In this document: positions 8,134-14,728 of the stretch, in pieces
Layout of the letters: each line of letters opens with the position of its first letter
How positions within the stretch are numbered: position 1 is the first letter of the stretch
NCBI GenBank assembly: GCA_002325605.1
Contig: DCSM01000108.1
Coordinates: 1,176 to 15,903 of the forward strand
Length of the DNA stretch: 14,728 nucleotides
Direction: 5' to 3'
From: Chloroflexaceae bacterium UBA1466
Lineage (GTDB): Bacteria > Chloroflexota > Chloroflexia > Chloroflexales > Chloroflexaceae
Notes under the pieces: generated by a model
The model's database searches: none
What the model was told of the DNA's origin: nothing
The model's input: only the letters and a program-made list of their open reading frames with translations
Program-made: the position numbers and the translations under genes

Positions 8134-8162
8134 ATGATACCAAATGGTGGGGTTTCATGCAA
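8134..8162 (-). promoter_or_regulatory. Probable promoter of the cytochrome c peroxidase gene
   Basis: On the minus strand, TATCAT (8134-8139, 5 of 6 consensus) sits 17 nt downstream of TTGCAT (8157-8162, only the TTG matches). The predicted start of transcription near 8127 leaves a leader of about 27 nt including the Shine-Dalgarno. The weak -35 box suggests an activator may be needed; the palindromic repeat at 8185-8203 lies just upstream. Confidence 0.45.
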
Positions 8163-8184
8163 GGCTGCCCAGACCATACCGTAG

Positions 8185-8229
8185 GACAGGCATCTTGCCT
8201 GTCTTAACCTGGAAAACATCTTGCCTGTC
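8185..8229. repeat. Short palindromic intergenic repeat plus a half copy
   Basis: GACAGGCA-TCT-TGCCTGTC (8185-8203) is a perfect 8-bp inverted repeat with a 3-nt loop. The 13-base segment CATCTTGCCTGTC (8191-8203) recurs exactly at 8217-8229, 26 bp further on. The pattern resembles the small dispersed palindromes found between genes in cyanobacteria and related genomes. It could equally be an operator. Confidence 0.6.
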
Positions 8230-8291
8230 CCGATCTGACAGCTATGTGACCCATTAACTGACAGAAAAGTACCACATAATAAGGCATTTTA

Positions 8292-8314
8292 TTCATTCTT
8301 ACTTAACGAATGAA
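8292..8314. repeat. 7-bp dyad in the divergent promoter region
   Basis: TTCATTC (8292-8298) and GAATGAA (8308-8314) are perfect inverted arms separated by 9 nt, giving a centre-to-centre spacing of 16 bp. This suits a dimeric regulator binding one face of the helix. It is AT-rich and could also be chance. Confidence 0.35.
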
Positions 8315-8330
8315 AGATGTTTTAATCAGC

Positions 8331-8397
8331 CTTTATATGAGACCGCTCCAGCTTTTATATGAGACTACTCTAGCATTTATATTACCCCTGACCCAGC
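8331..8397 (+). repeat. Three imperfect 22-23 nt tandem repeats (iteron-like)
   Basis: Units at 8331-8352 and 8353-8374 share the core TTTATATGAGAC and the ending C-C/T-AGC, differing at only a few positions. A third, more diverged unit at 8375-8397 keeps TTTATAT and CCCAGC. Partial units flank the array: TTTTAATCAGC at 8320-8330 and TTTTAGGGA from 8398. The 22-bp period is close to two helical turns, so bound proteins would lie on one face. The array lies about 90 bp upstream of the -35 region of the plus-strand gene. Confidence 0.55.
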
Positions 8398-8472
8398 TTT
8401 TAGGGAATCAAACTACTTTCATTTATACCATAAGAATCAACAGAGATAGGTTAGAATAGACTGCTAGATTTG

Positions 8473-8510
8473 ATTAGGCTGCGACTTAGACTGGGGCACA
8501 GAATTAGGCT
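8473..8510 (+). promoter_or_regulatory. Direct repeat ATTAGGCT around the promoter
   Basis: ATTAGGCT occurs at 8473-8480 and again at 8503-8510, exactly 30 bp apart (about three helical turns). The second copy abuts and shares one base with the TATAAT box. Its position suits a repressor or activator site, but eight bases can recur by chance. Confidence 0.3.
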
Positions 8511-8515
8511 ATAAT
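8486..8515 (+). promoter_or_regulatory. Promoter of the ketoreductase-dehydratase gene
   Basis: A perfect TATAAT -10 box lies at 8510-8515. The best upstream partner, TTAGAC (8486-8491, 18-nt spacer), is poor, so the promoter probably depends on an activator. Transcription would start near 8522, leaving a leader of about 40 nt. Confidence 0.55.
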
Positions 8516-8561
8516 GTAGAGCATTTAGGGGTAACCGCCTCTTTAAGATAGGGAAATCTGT

Positions 8562-10292
8562 ATGTCAATGATTCCGCCAATCAGTTCAAATTCGGTCTTT
8601 GTAGTTAGTGGAGGAGGGCGCGGCATTACGGCTAAGTGTATCAGCACGCTGGCCCAGCAATATCCTGCTACCTTTCTGCTCTTAGGGCGCACGCCCCTCA
8701 CGGAGGAGCCAGCTTGGGCCAATGGTTTGCCCGATGAAGCAGCGCTTAAACAGCATTGCTTTGCCCATTTGCAAGCTCAAGGGGTGAAGCCTACGCCGCG
8801 GAAGGTCAGTCAAGAAGTCAGCAAGGTGCTGGCGGGAAGGGAAATAAACCAGACGCTTCAAGCGCTTATGCAGGCAGGCGGTCAAGGTGAATATCTTAGT
8901 GCAGATGTTACTGATGTTGAGGCCGTAAGAACGGCTTTAGCGACAGTGACTCAGCGCACGGGGCCCATTACAGGGATTATTCATGGAGCGGGGAACTTAG
9001 CCGATAAGTTGATCGAACAGAAGACTTTAGAAGACTTTGATCTAGTCTTCAACGCGAAGATCAAAGGCCTTGAAAACCTCTTAACCTGCATTCCTCTCGC
9101 GCAACTCCAGCATTTAATCTTGTTTTCTTCGGCGGCTGGGTTCTATGGCAATGCAGGGCAGACTGATTATGCCTTAGCCAATGAGATTCTGAATAAGTTT
9201 GCCCACTTAGTCAAGCATTTACACCCGACTTGCCATGTGATTGCGTTTGATTGGGGGCCGTGGGATGGGGGAATGGTCACGCCAGCACTGCGGCAACACT
9301 TTGCTTCCCAAAACATTTCTGTGATTCCTTTAGAAGCTGGAGCGCAGGTTTTTGCTTCTGAGGTGGCGCGGTATGCAGCGGTGCAAGTCGTAGTCGGCAG
9401 CCCGATGGGGCCTATTGCGCCAAAGAAGCTTGAACCGACCCTTCGCAGCTATCGCATTCGGCGCAAACTGGTAGCCGAGGATAACCCTTTCCTTGAGGAT
9501 CATGTGATTGGGGAGAATAAAGTCCTCCCAGCTGTCTTTGCGATAACCTGGATGATCAATGCTTGTGAACAGCTTTACCCTGGCTATACCTTTGCGAGCT
9601 ATGAGCATTTTAAGGTCTTAAAAGGAATTATCTTTGATGCGACTTTAGCAAGCGAATATATCCTTGATCTGAAAGAGCTTAGGAAGACAGAAGAGGGAAT
9701 TGACTTCGAAGCGATAGTTTGGAGCCTCACGCCTCAAGGGAAACCGCGCTATCACTATAGCCAACAAGTGAATCTGCTCCGAACAATCCCTGAAGCACCA
9801 ATCTATCGGGGTTTTGACCTTAGTGAAACGCATGTAATCCCTGGCTCCCAGCTTTATCGGGACGGAACCCTCTTTCATGGCCCACGGTTTCAAGGGGTTG
9901 AGCGAGTCTTGAATCTCAGCCAGGAGCGCCTAACAATGCAATATATGCCACCCACCACTATTACTGCGAGTGATTATGGGCAATTTCCTTGTCAAACCCT
10001 TAATCCCCTTCTGGCGGATATTGAGTTTCAGAGCATTTTGATCTTGGTCAAGCATATTCATCAATCGGGGAGTCTGCCACTCTCAGCCCGCAAGGCCCAG
10101 TATTTCAAGCGACTTGCGCCCGATGAACGCTGCTTTGTCTCGGTTGAGGCGAAGGTCAATACGCCGATGAAGCTGCTTGCGGATGTCTTTATGCACACGG
10201 ATAAGGGGCGGGTCTATGCTCATGTGACAGATGCTGAGGTCGCGGTAAGTCAAAATCTAAATAACATCTTTGCGAAGTCCATTCAACGCTAA
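8562..10292 (+). CDS. Stand-alone PfaA-like ketoreductase-dehydratase (KR-DH) protein
   Basis: 576 aa, two enzyme domains. Residues about 10-285 are a PKS-type SDR ketoreductase: NADPH-binding VSGGGRGITA (15-24), Lys166, the SS pair 189-190, then GQTDYALAN with Tyr203 and Asn207, and FDWGPWDGGMVTP (229-241), closely like the KR of PUFA synthase PfaA. Residues about 305-570 are a double-hotdog dehydratase: DHVIGENKVLP with His314, LFHGPRFQGV (437-446), and DIEFQ with Asp486 and Gln490. The expected partners (ketosynthase, acyltransferase, ACP) are absent here, so it probably acts on acyl chains carried by a protein encoded elsewhere. It would reduce a 3-ketoacyl group and dehydrate it to an enoyl product. 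The glycine of the HxxxGxxxxP motif is shifted: Gly317 is at +3 and Glu at +4. AGGGA lies 7 nt before the ATG. It appears monocistronic. Confidence 0.87.
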   Translation: MSMIPPISSNSVFVVSGGGRGITAKCISTLAQQYPATFLLLGRTPLTEEPAWANGLPDEAALKQHCFAHLQAQGVKPTPRKVSQEVSKVLAGREINQTLQALMQAGGQGEYLSADVTDVEAVRTALATVTQRTGPITGIIHGAGNLADKLIEQKTLEDFDLVFNAKIKGLENLLTCIPLAQLQHLILFSSAAGFYGNAGQTDYALANEILNKFAHLVKHLHPTCHVIAFDWGPWDGGMVTPALRQHFASQNISVIPLEAGAQVFASEVARYAAVQVVVGSPMGPIAPKKLEPTLRSYRIRRKLVAEDNPFLEDHVIGENKVLPAVFAITWMINACEQLYPGYTFASYEHFKVLKGIIFDATLASEYILDLKELRKTEEGIDFEAIVWSLTPQGKPRYHYSQQVNLLRTIPEAPIYRGFDLSETHVIPGSQLYRDGTLFHGPRFQGVERVLNLSQERLTMQYMPPTTITASDYGQFPCQTLNPLLADIEFQSILILVKHIHQSGSLPLSARKAQYFKRLAPDERCFVSVEAKVNTPMKLLADVFMHTDKGRVYAHVTDAEVAVSQNLNNIFAKSIQR

Positions 10293-10316
10293 GGTTGGCG
10301 GGCAATTTAGGTCCCA

Positions 10317-10341
10317 CCATCCTTTAAGAAGGAGGGCTTTT
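10317..10341 (+). terminator. Likely intrinsic terminator after the KR-DH gene
   Basis: A hairpin pairs CCATCCTT (10317-10324) with AAGGAGGG (10329-10336), with one A-G mismatch and a 4-nt loop TAAG. It is followed by CTTTT (10337-10341). It starts 25 nt after the stop codon. Confidence 0.6.
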
Positions 10342-10356
10342 AGGGCTTAGGGCGAT

Positions 10357-10393
10357 GGGGCAACGGGGCTGCTTGGAGCTTTGTTGCCCCTTT
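10357..10393 (+). terminator. Second possible terminator hairpin
   Basis: GGGGCAAC (10357-10364) pairs perfectly with GTTGCCCC (10383-10390) over an 18-nt loop that can itself fold slightly. Only TTT follows. It may back up the first hairpin or be a protein-binding structure. Confidence 0.45.
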
Positions 10394-10416
10394 CGCAAGC
10401 CAAATAGGGGTCTGAT

Positions 10417-10445
10417 TTGATAATTAAGCTAATTTCAGTTATCAT
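10417..10445 (+). promoter_or_regulatory. Sigma70-type promoter of the polysaccharide genes
   Basis: TTGATA (10417-10422) and TATCAT (10440-10445) are separated by exactly 17 nt, each 5 of 6 to consensus. Transcription would start near 10452, giving a leader of about 120 nt before the ATG at 10574. No clear riboswitch or attenuator was recognised in that leader. Confidence 0.7.
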
Positions 10446-10573
10446 TGGATTAGGCGTGATCTTTACCAGAAGTTGGGGTAGATTAGCCCACGCTTAAATG
10501 CTGCTAAACCCTTAATTCAAAGTGTCTTTAAGCCTGAAGGATTTAAGTAAACGTCTTGGAAGTTAGAATAAGC

Positions 10574-12553
10574 ATGACTGAAACGGTGAAAAAGTGGCTT
10601 GGCATTGGGGGGCGAGTTCTCCTTGATGGGATGATTGTCTTAGTAGCGCATACGCTTGCCTTTCAGCTGCGAGTCTTGGAATGGCAACCCCAAGACTATC
10701 GGTTTGCAATTATCGTAATGGCGCTTGTCTATATCGGCGTGGGGACTTTATTCGGAATCTATCAACGACTTTGGGAACATGCCAGTCTCTACGAAGTCTT
10801 TGTCATTGTGAAGACCATTGGGGTCTCCATCATGCTAATCCTCTTAGCAAACACCTTCTGGCCCGAAGCCCCTAGGCGGCTCTCGACTTTGGCGGTCATG
10901 CTTGGGGGGTTGTTTGCCATGATCGGGTTCATAGGAACCCGTTACCATTGGCGAGTCTTCAACCAAGTCCTGATGCGGTTACGGCCTCACCACGGGGATG
11001 CCCAGCGGATTCTAATCCTGGGGGCGGATGAGGCCGGGCAGTTTGTCGCCCAGCGCATCCGCGAATCCCGTAACCGCATTCAGTATAAGCTCTTAGGGTT
11101 TCTTGACGACAACCCCGCAAAGATAGATCGGGTCGTGTTGGGAATGCGCGTGCTGGGGCGCTGTGATGAGGTCGCCCATTGGGCAAGCCGCATGCAGGCC
11201 GACACCCTGATTATTGCGCTGCACGGGATAAAGCGTTCGCGCCTTCACGAAATCATTGCCAGTTGTCAAGAGACCTCAGCACGAGTGCAAATCAGCCCCG
11301 ATGTCTTGCACTTCACAGAACCGCTCTCCATCCGCGACATCACGCTTGATGATATGATTGGGCGGCAGACGGTGGCGATCAATGATGAGGAATGTCGGAA
11401 GCTGATAAGCGGCAAAAAGGTTCTGGTGACGGGGGTTGGCGGCTCAATTGGCAGTGAATTAGCGCGGCAACTGAGCAAGTTTGCGCCGGCTCATCTCTTC
11501 CTCCTTGACAACAATGAGACCGCGCTTTACGATTTGAGCAATGAGTTGCGCTGGGCCGTCCCAGAGCTTCAGCAAACCCTGATTCTCTGTGATGTTACAG
11601 ACCAACAGCGCGTCAAACGTTATTTCGCTCTTCACCAACCAGCTATTATCTTCCATGTTGCGGCCTACAAACATGTGCCAATCCTAGAGGAACATGTGAA
11701 TGCGGCCATTAAGACCAATGTCTGGGGCACGATGGTCGTTTCACAAACCGCTTTGGAAGTTGGTGCAGAGTATTGTATCTTTGTCTCCACTGATAAAGCA
11801 GTTAATCCATCGAGCATAATGGGGATAACGAAGCGCTTAGGTGAGCTTTGGGTCGCTGCCCTAAGCGAAAGCGCAAAGGGCAAACCGATCTTTTCAGCAG
11901 TGCGGTTTGGGAACGTGATTGGCAGTCGGGGAAGCGTTGTTCCCCTCTTCTGGCAGCAGATAGATCGCGGGGGGCCCGTAACGGTCACGCATCCTGAAAT
12001 GACCCGCTTCTTTATGAGTATCCCCGAAGCGGCCAGCCTGATTGTCCAAGCAGCAACCTTCGCCACGGGCCAAGATATTTTTATGCTGGATATGGGTGAG
12101 GAGGTTAAGATCAGCGACCTGGCGGCGCGAATGATTCGGCTCCGTGGGCTGCGCGTTGGTGAAGATGTAAAAATTGTGTATACTGGGGTGCGGCCTGGGG
12201 AAAAATTGCACGAAGAGTTGTTCCTCGGTGAAGAATTACAGCAACAAACGCCTCATCCTCGCATCTATCGGCTCCAGCGGTCTGCTAGTTGGCCCCAAGT
12301 AGATTCGCTGAAGCTCCTCTACACTGAATTGCTCCACATCAATGCCTACTCAGATAATGCCACAATGCACCAATTGCTGTTACTCTTTCTTCAAGCAGCA
12401 GAGGCAGGGTGTGGAAGTCTTAAAGCGCTCGATGCTTCGCTGTTGAGTGAGGGAACCCAGGTTTTCTTGAATGGGTACAGGAAGGAGAAGGTTGAGTATT
12501 CAGAAGAAAAATCTGAAATGACAAAGGACATCGGAGGCAAAGTTCAGATATGA
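10574..12553 (+). CDS. Membrane nucleotide-sugar 4,6-dehydratase (WbpM/PglF/CapD type)
   Basis: 659 aa from the ATG. Four TM helices lie at about 12-31, 44-63, 74-95 and 103-122. A first Rossmann-like domain follows (ILILGADEAG, 147-155), then the extended SDR catalytic domain from about 280, with NAD motif TGVGGSIG (286-293), YKHVPILEE (365-373) and VSTDKAVNP (404-412). Met416 replaces the usual SDR Tyr, with Lys420 in MGITK. Met in place of Tyr is typical of long UDP-GlcNAc 4,6-dehydratases. TGVRPGEKLHEELF (537-550) is the conserved C-terminal signature. It should form UDP-4-keto-6-deoxy sugars for surface polysaccharide or glycan at the inner membrane. A TTG six codons upstream (10556) is possible, but neither start has a good Shine-Dalgarno; ATG is preferred. 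The last 25 residues are a charged tail in AT-rich DNA. It overlaps the next gene by ATGA. Confidence 0.9.
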   Translation: MTETVKKWLGIGGRVLLDGMIVLVAHTLAFQLRVLEWQPQDYRFAIIVMALVYIGVGTLFGIYQRLWEHASLYEVFVIVKTIGVSIMLILLANTFWPEAPRRLSTLAVMLGGLFAMIGFIGTRYHWRVFNQVLMRLRPHHGDAQRILILGADEAGQFVAQRIRESRNRIQYKLLGFLDDNPAKIDRVVLGMRVLGRCDEVAHWASRMQADTLIIALHGIKRSRLHEIIASCQETSARVQISPDVLHFTEPLSIRDITLDDMIGRQTVAINDEECRKLISGKKVLVTGVGGSIGSELARQLSKFAPAHLFLLDNNETALYDLSNELRWAVPELQQTLILCDVTDQQRVKRYFALHQPAIIFHVAAYKHVPILEEHVNAAIKTNVWGTMVVSQTALEVGAEYCIFVSTDKAVNPSSIMGITKRLGELWVAALSESAKGKPIFSAVRFGNVIGSRGSVVPLFWQQIDRGGPVTVTHPEMTRFFMSIPEAASLIVQAATFATGQDIFMLDMGEEVKISDLAARMIRLRGLRVGEDVKIVYTGVRPGEKLHEELFLGEELQQQTPHPRIYRLQRSASWPQVDSLKLLYTELLHINAYSDNATMHQLLLLFLQAAEAGCGSLKALDASLLSEGTQVFLNGYRKEKVEYSEEKSEMTKDIGGKVQI

Positions 12554-13467
12554 AAGTACTTGTAACAGGTGGAGCAGGCTTCATTGGTTCACATTTGGTA
12601 CGCTGGCTCTGTAGCCAAGGCCATAGGGTGCTAGTTTTGGATAATTTTAGTACAGGAAAACAAGAAAGACTTACATCATTTCAAGCAGAAGTCACCCTGA
12701 TTGAAGGAGACATCTGTGATTTTGAAGTTGTTAAAGCAGCAATATCTGATGTTGATCTAGTTTTTCACCTCGCTGCGATGGTTTCTCTTACCCAATCGGT
12801 TGAAGAGCCACTTCTTGCTCATGCTATCAACACTACTGGTACGCTTCATATCCTAGAAGCAGCACGTGGAGCGGGGGTTAAGCGGGTTGTGCAGATGTCT
12901 TCTTGTTCCATCTATGGCGAAGTTGAGAAATTACCAATAAACGAGGCTGATTCTCCCAGGCCGCTTTCACCGTATGCACTTTCAAAGCTGGGGGCTGAAC
13001 AATTAGGGCAATTATATTTTCGGCTTTATGGTTTGGAAACAGTGGCCCTGCGCGGTTTTAATATTTATGGGCCTGGTCAAGACCCCACATCACCTTACGC
13101 AGCAGTGATCCCACGCTTTATTGCTACCTTTCAAGCTGGCCAACAACCAATAATCTATGGAGATGGGCTTCAAACCCGCGATTTCATCTTTGTGGAAGAT
13201 GTGGTACAAGCGTTGTGGTTAGCAGCTACAGCACCAAAAGCTGCTGGTGAGGTTTTCAATGTTGGTGCAGGGAAATCCCATTCTATCCTTTCCCTTGCCC
13301 AAATGATTGGAGATATGATGGAAATGCCTGTTCAACCGCAATTTGTTCCTCCCCGCTCTGGAGAAGTAAGAGATTCTTGTGCTGATATTTCACTTTTTAC
13401 AGAATGTGCTGATTTTCAGCCACGTTTTGAATTGGCTGAGGGCCTGAAAAAGACAATTTCAGTGTAA
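12550..13467 (+). CDS. GalE-like NAD-dependent nucleotide-sugar epimerase/dehydratase
   Basis: 305 aa extended SDR. NAD motif TGGAGFIGSH (6-15), acidic residue after the second strand (Asp31 in LDNFSTG), HLAAMVS (73-79), SSCSIYG (117-123, catalytic Ser near 118), and PYALSK with Tyr142 and Lys146. FNIYGPGQDP and GDGLQTRDFIFVEDV are usual substrate-domain motifs. It likely epimerises or dehydrates a UDP- or dTDP-sugar; the exact substrate is not readable. The ATG overlaps the preceding TGA (ATGA), so translation is probably coupled; GGAGG lies 12 nt upstream. Sampled 60-base lines are 38-48% GC, against about 50-58% in the genes on either side. The protein ends soon after GLKKTISV, lacking the last turns of the family's usual C-terminal helix. 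Together these suggest separate acquisition, or a recombined end. Confidence 0.88.
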   Translation: MKVLVTGGAGFIGSHLVRWLCSQGHRVLVLDNFSTGKQERLTSFQAEVTLIEGDICDFEVVKAAISDVDLVFHLAAMVSLTQSVEEPLLAHAINTTGTLHILEAARGAGVKRVVQMSSCSIYGEVEKLPINEADSPRPLSPYALSKLGAEQLGQLYFRLYGLETVALRGFNIYGPGQDPTSPYAAVIPRFIATFQAGQQPIIYGDGLQTRDFIFVEDVVQALWLAATAPKAAGEVFNVGAGKSHSILSLAQMIGDMMEMPVQPQFVPPRSGEVRDSCADISLFTECADFQPRFELAEGLKKTISV

Positions 13468-13500
13468 TGCGCTCGGCTAATAAAGAAAAGAGGAATAAAA

Positions 13501-14070
13501 ATGCTTACGCTTGATCTTCACCCTTTGAACTTAACTGACCAGCAGTTTTATCAAATTTGCCAGATCAATCGTGATCTGCGCCTGGAGCGTACTGCTCAAG
13601 GAAAAATGATTGTGATGCCCCCAGCAGGGAGTGAAACAGGTAAACGAAATCTGAGTATCGGTGGACAAATCTGGCTTTGGAATCGGCAAAATAATTTGGG
13701 AGTGGTTTTTGATTCATCTGCGGGGTTTATGCTGCCCAATGGTGCTACTCGTTCCCCTGATGCTGCCTGGCTGCCCCGTTCGCGTTGGGATGCTCTGAGC
13801 GCGGAGGAAAAGAAGCGCTTTGCGCCTGTATGCCCCGACTTTGTGGTTGAACTCCGCTCGCCGAGTGATGATCTGAAAACGGTGCGCGAGAAGATGCAGG
13901 AGTATATGGAGAATGGCGCACGCCTGGGCTGGCTGATTGACCCCCAAGCGCGACGAGTCGAGCTTTATCGCCAAGGGTACGAAACAGAGATTCTTGAAAA
14001 CCCTGCTACCGTGTCAGGTGAAGATGTGTTGCCAGGCTTCAGCCTAAATTTGGATGAAGTGTGGGCCTGA
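13501..14070 (+). CDS. Uma2-family putative PD-(D/E)XK endonuclease (DUF820)
   Basis: 189 aa, the usual length of the family. Motifs: SPDAAWLPRSRW with Asp87, DFVVELRSPSDDLKTVREKM with Glu117 and Lys131, and GWLIDPQARRVELY (143-156). This D...E...K arrangement is that of the Uma2 restriction-endonuclease-like fold. Members are abundant in cyanobacteria and Chloroflexota, often in many copies; their biological role is not established. AGAGG lies 7 nt before the ATG. It sits 33 nt after the epimerase and is GC-richer than it, so the two may share a transcript without sharing origin. Confidence 0.9.
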   Translation: MLTLDLHPLNLTDQQFYQICQINRDLRLERTAQGKMIVMPPAGSETGKRNLSIGGQIWLWNRQNNLGVVFDSSAGFMLPNGATRSPDAAWLPRSRWDALSAEEKKRFAPVCPDFVVELRSPSDDLKTVREKMQEYMENGARLGWLIDPQARRVELYRQGYETEILENPATVSGEDVLPGFSLNLDEVWA

Positions 14071-14115
14071 ATCGCGTATCTGGGGCATGTCTGTCGCTGA
14101 ATTAGGAGATTCTAT

Positions 14116-14550
14116 ATGGAAGAACTCTTAGAACTCCGCGCATGTCTTGAACAGCACCGTTATGCCGAGGCACTCAATCTCGTTGCTGCGATGGAAGAGA
14201 TGAGTAGAGAAGATAAAATCAATAAAATTGGCAGTTTTATCAAAATCATGCTGTTGCATCTCATCAAACGTCATGCCGAACAACGCTCTACGCGCTCGTG
14301 GGATACATCTATAAAGAATGCAGTGTATGAAATCTACCGAACAAATCGCCGTAGAAAGACAAGTGGATTTTATGCTACAATGGAAGACGTTTGTGAATTG
14401 ATCGACGAGGTCTATCCCTATGCGTTGAGCTATGCCGCCATCGAAGCGTTTGAAGGCCGCTACGAGGCTGAGGAACTGGAGGCGCTGGTTGACCCCAAAG
14501 CTGTTCGGCAGGAAGCGTATCAATTGCTTGTAGATCAGGGGGCGGTGTGA
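14116..14550 (+). CDS. DUF29-family protein
   Basis: 144 aa, no signal peptide or membrane segment. The N-terminal half is helical; FIKIMLLHLIKRHAEQRSTR (41-60) followed by SWDTSIKNAVYEI matches the conserved core of DUF29, with its LLxHLLKW...RSxSWxxSI pattern. CELIDEVYPYAL (93-104) resembles the family's C-terminal region. No enzymatic motif is visible and the function is unknown; DUF29 genes are common in cyanobacteria and Chloroflexota accessory regions. AGGAG (14104-14108) lies 7 nt upstream of the ATG. It follows Uma2 by 45 nt and precedes the next gene by 2 nt, suggesting co-transcription. Confidence 0.8.
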   Translation: MEELLELRACLEQHRYAEALNLVAAMEEMSREDKINKIGSFIKIMLLHLIKRHAEQRSTRSWDTSIKNAVYEIYRTNRRRKTSGFYATMEDVCELIDEVYPYALSYAAIEAFEGRYEAEELEALVDPKAVRQEAYQLLVDQGAV

Positions 14551-14552
14551 AG

Positions 14553-14728
14553 ATGATCGAACAAGATTTCAAAACCATGTTGCTGCGGGAATTGCCTGCT
14601 GCGTTGGAAAGCGATGTGCAAGTCCGCGAGAGTATCTGGCGACTGATCTCGCCCTATTTTGCTCCCAAGCAGGAGACAGAAAGCCGCTTTGACCGTGTAC
14701 TGGGTGAATTGCGCCAGATGCGCGAAGA
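14553..14728 (+). CDS. N-terminus of a DUF3782-like protein, cut by the window edge
   Basis: An open frame of 58 complete codons from the ATG 2 nt after the DUF29 stop, running off the right edge. It begins MIEQDFKTMLLRELPAALE and continues with SPYFAPKQETESRFDRV and LGELRQMREE, which resembles the start of DUF3782-type proteins, predicted to carry a helical or coiled-coil region and often a nuclease-like C-terminal part. That part lies outside the window and cannot be verified. The close spacing argues for an operon with Uma2 and DUF29. The Shine-Dalgarno is weak (purine-rich GTGAAG overlapping the previous stop), suggesting translational coupling. Confidence 0.7.
   Translation, partial: MIEQDFKTMLLRELPAALESDVQVRESIWRLISPYFAPKQETESRFDRVLGELRQMRE

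Larger units (their letters stand above)
8101..8561. other. 461-base divergent intergenic regulatory region
   Basis: No credible gene is seen here on either strand. The region separates the minus-strand cytochrome gene from the plus-strand ketoreductase-dehydratase gene. From left to right it holds a promoter for the cytochrome gene, a short palindromic repeat with a half copy, a 7-bp dyad, three tandem 22-23 nt repeats, a direct repeat and a TATAAT promoter facing right. From about 8260 it is clearly AT-rich compared with the flanking genes. Confidence 0.8.

Noticed and set aside
8185..8229. Insertion sequence or transposon end
   Set aside because: There is no transposase, no target duplication and no paired terminal repeat; it is only a short palindrome with a half copy.
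8331..8397. CRISPR array
   Set aside because: The repeats are directly adjacent with no unique spacers, they are imperfect, and no cas genes are present.
10556..10573. TTG start for the 4,6-dehydratase
   Set aside because: It adds six residues without a better ribosome binding site. The ATG at 10574 gives a usual N-terminus just before the first TM helix.
11665..12211. Minus-strand frames of 133 and 105 aa opposite the dehydratase
   Set aside because: They are antisense to strongly conserved SDR motifs and have no recognisable domains.
14128..14523. 131-aa minus-strand frame opposite the DUF29 gene
   Set aside because: The plus-strand frame has a good Shine-Dalgarno, DUF29 motifs and operon spacing; the antisense frame has none of these.

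Overview
The window is bacterial and gene-dense, with mid-range GC. It contains multi-PAS/GAF sensor kinases, an NHLRC2-like thioredoxin, Uma2 and DUF29 accessory genes and PUFA-synthase-like enzymes. That mix would suit a Chloroflexota or a cyanobacterium-like, environmentally versatile organism. This is an impression from gene content only; there is no rRNA or other marker gene to confirm it.

The layout is divergent. Everything left of about 8.1 kb is on the minus strand and everything right of 8.56 kb is on the plus strand, separated by a 461-base regulatory region. Reading leftward from that region, the genes are: a di-haem cytochrome c peroxidase/MauG-like lipoprotein (GTG start); a thioredoxin-fold [2Fe-2S] ferredoxin; a two-CBS-domain protein with its own good promoter inside the ferredoxin stop codon; a thioredoxin-NHL-repeat protein; and a very large membrane histidine kinase cut by the left edge just after its HisKA helices. 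Clear hairpin terminators follow the cytochrome and CBS genes. The theme on this side looks like redox and stress sensing, which is inference.

Reading rightward, a stand-alone ketoreductase-dehydratase protein resembling the C-terminal half of PUFA synthase PfaA has a TATAAT promoter and an unusual repeat-rich upstream region. After two possible terminators and a strong promoter comes a surface-polysaccharide pair: a membrane WbpM/PglF/CapD-type nucleotide-sugar 4,6-dehydratase, overlapping by ATGA with a GalE-like SDR epimerase. The epimerase is distinctly AT-richer than its neighbours and slightly short at the C-terminus, which suggests it arrived separately.

The right end is an accessory cluster in the same direction: a Uma2-family putative nuclease, a DUF29 protein and the start of a DUF3782-like protein that runs off the window. 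No tRNA, rRNA, CRISPR array, transposase or complete mobile element was seen. No clearly new multi-gene system was found. The best leads are the orphan KR-DH protein with its repeat-studded promoter region, the low-GC epimerase segment, and the redox sensor neighbourhood.
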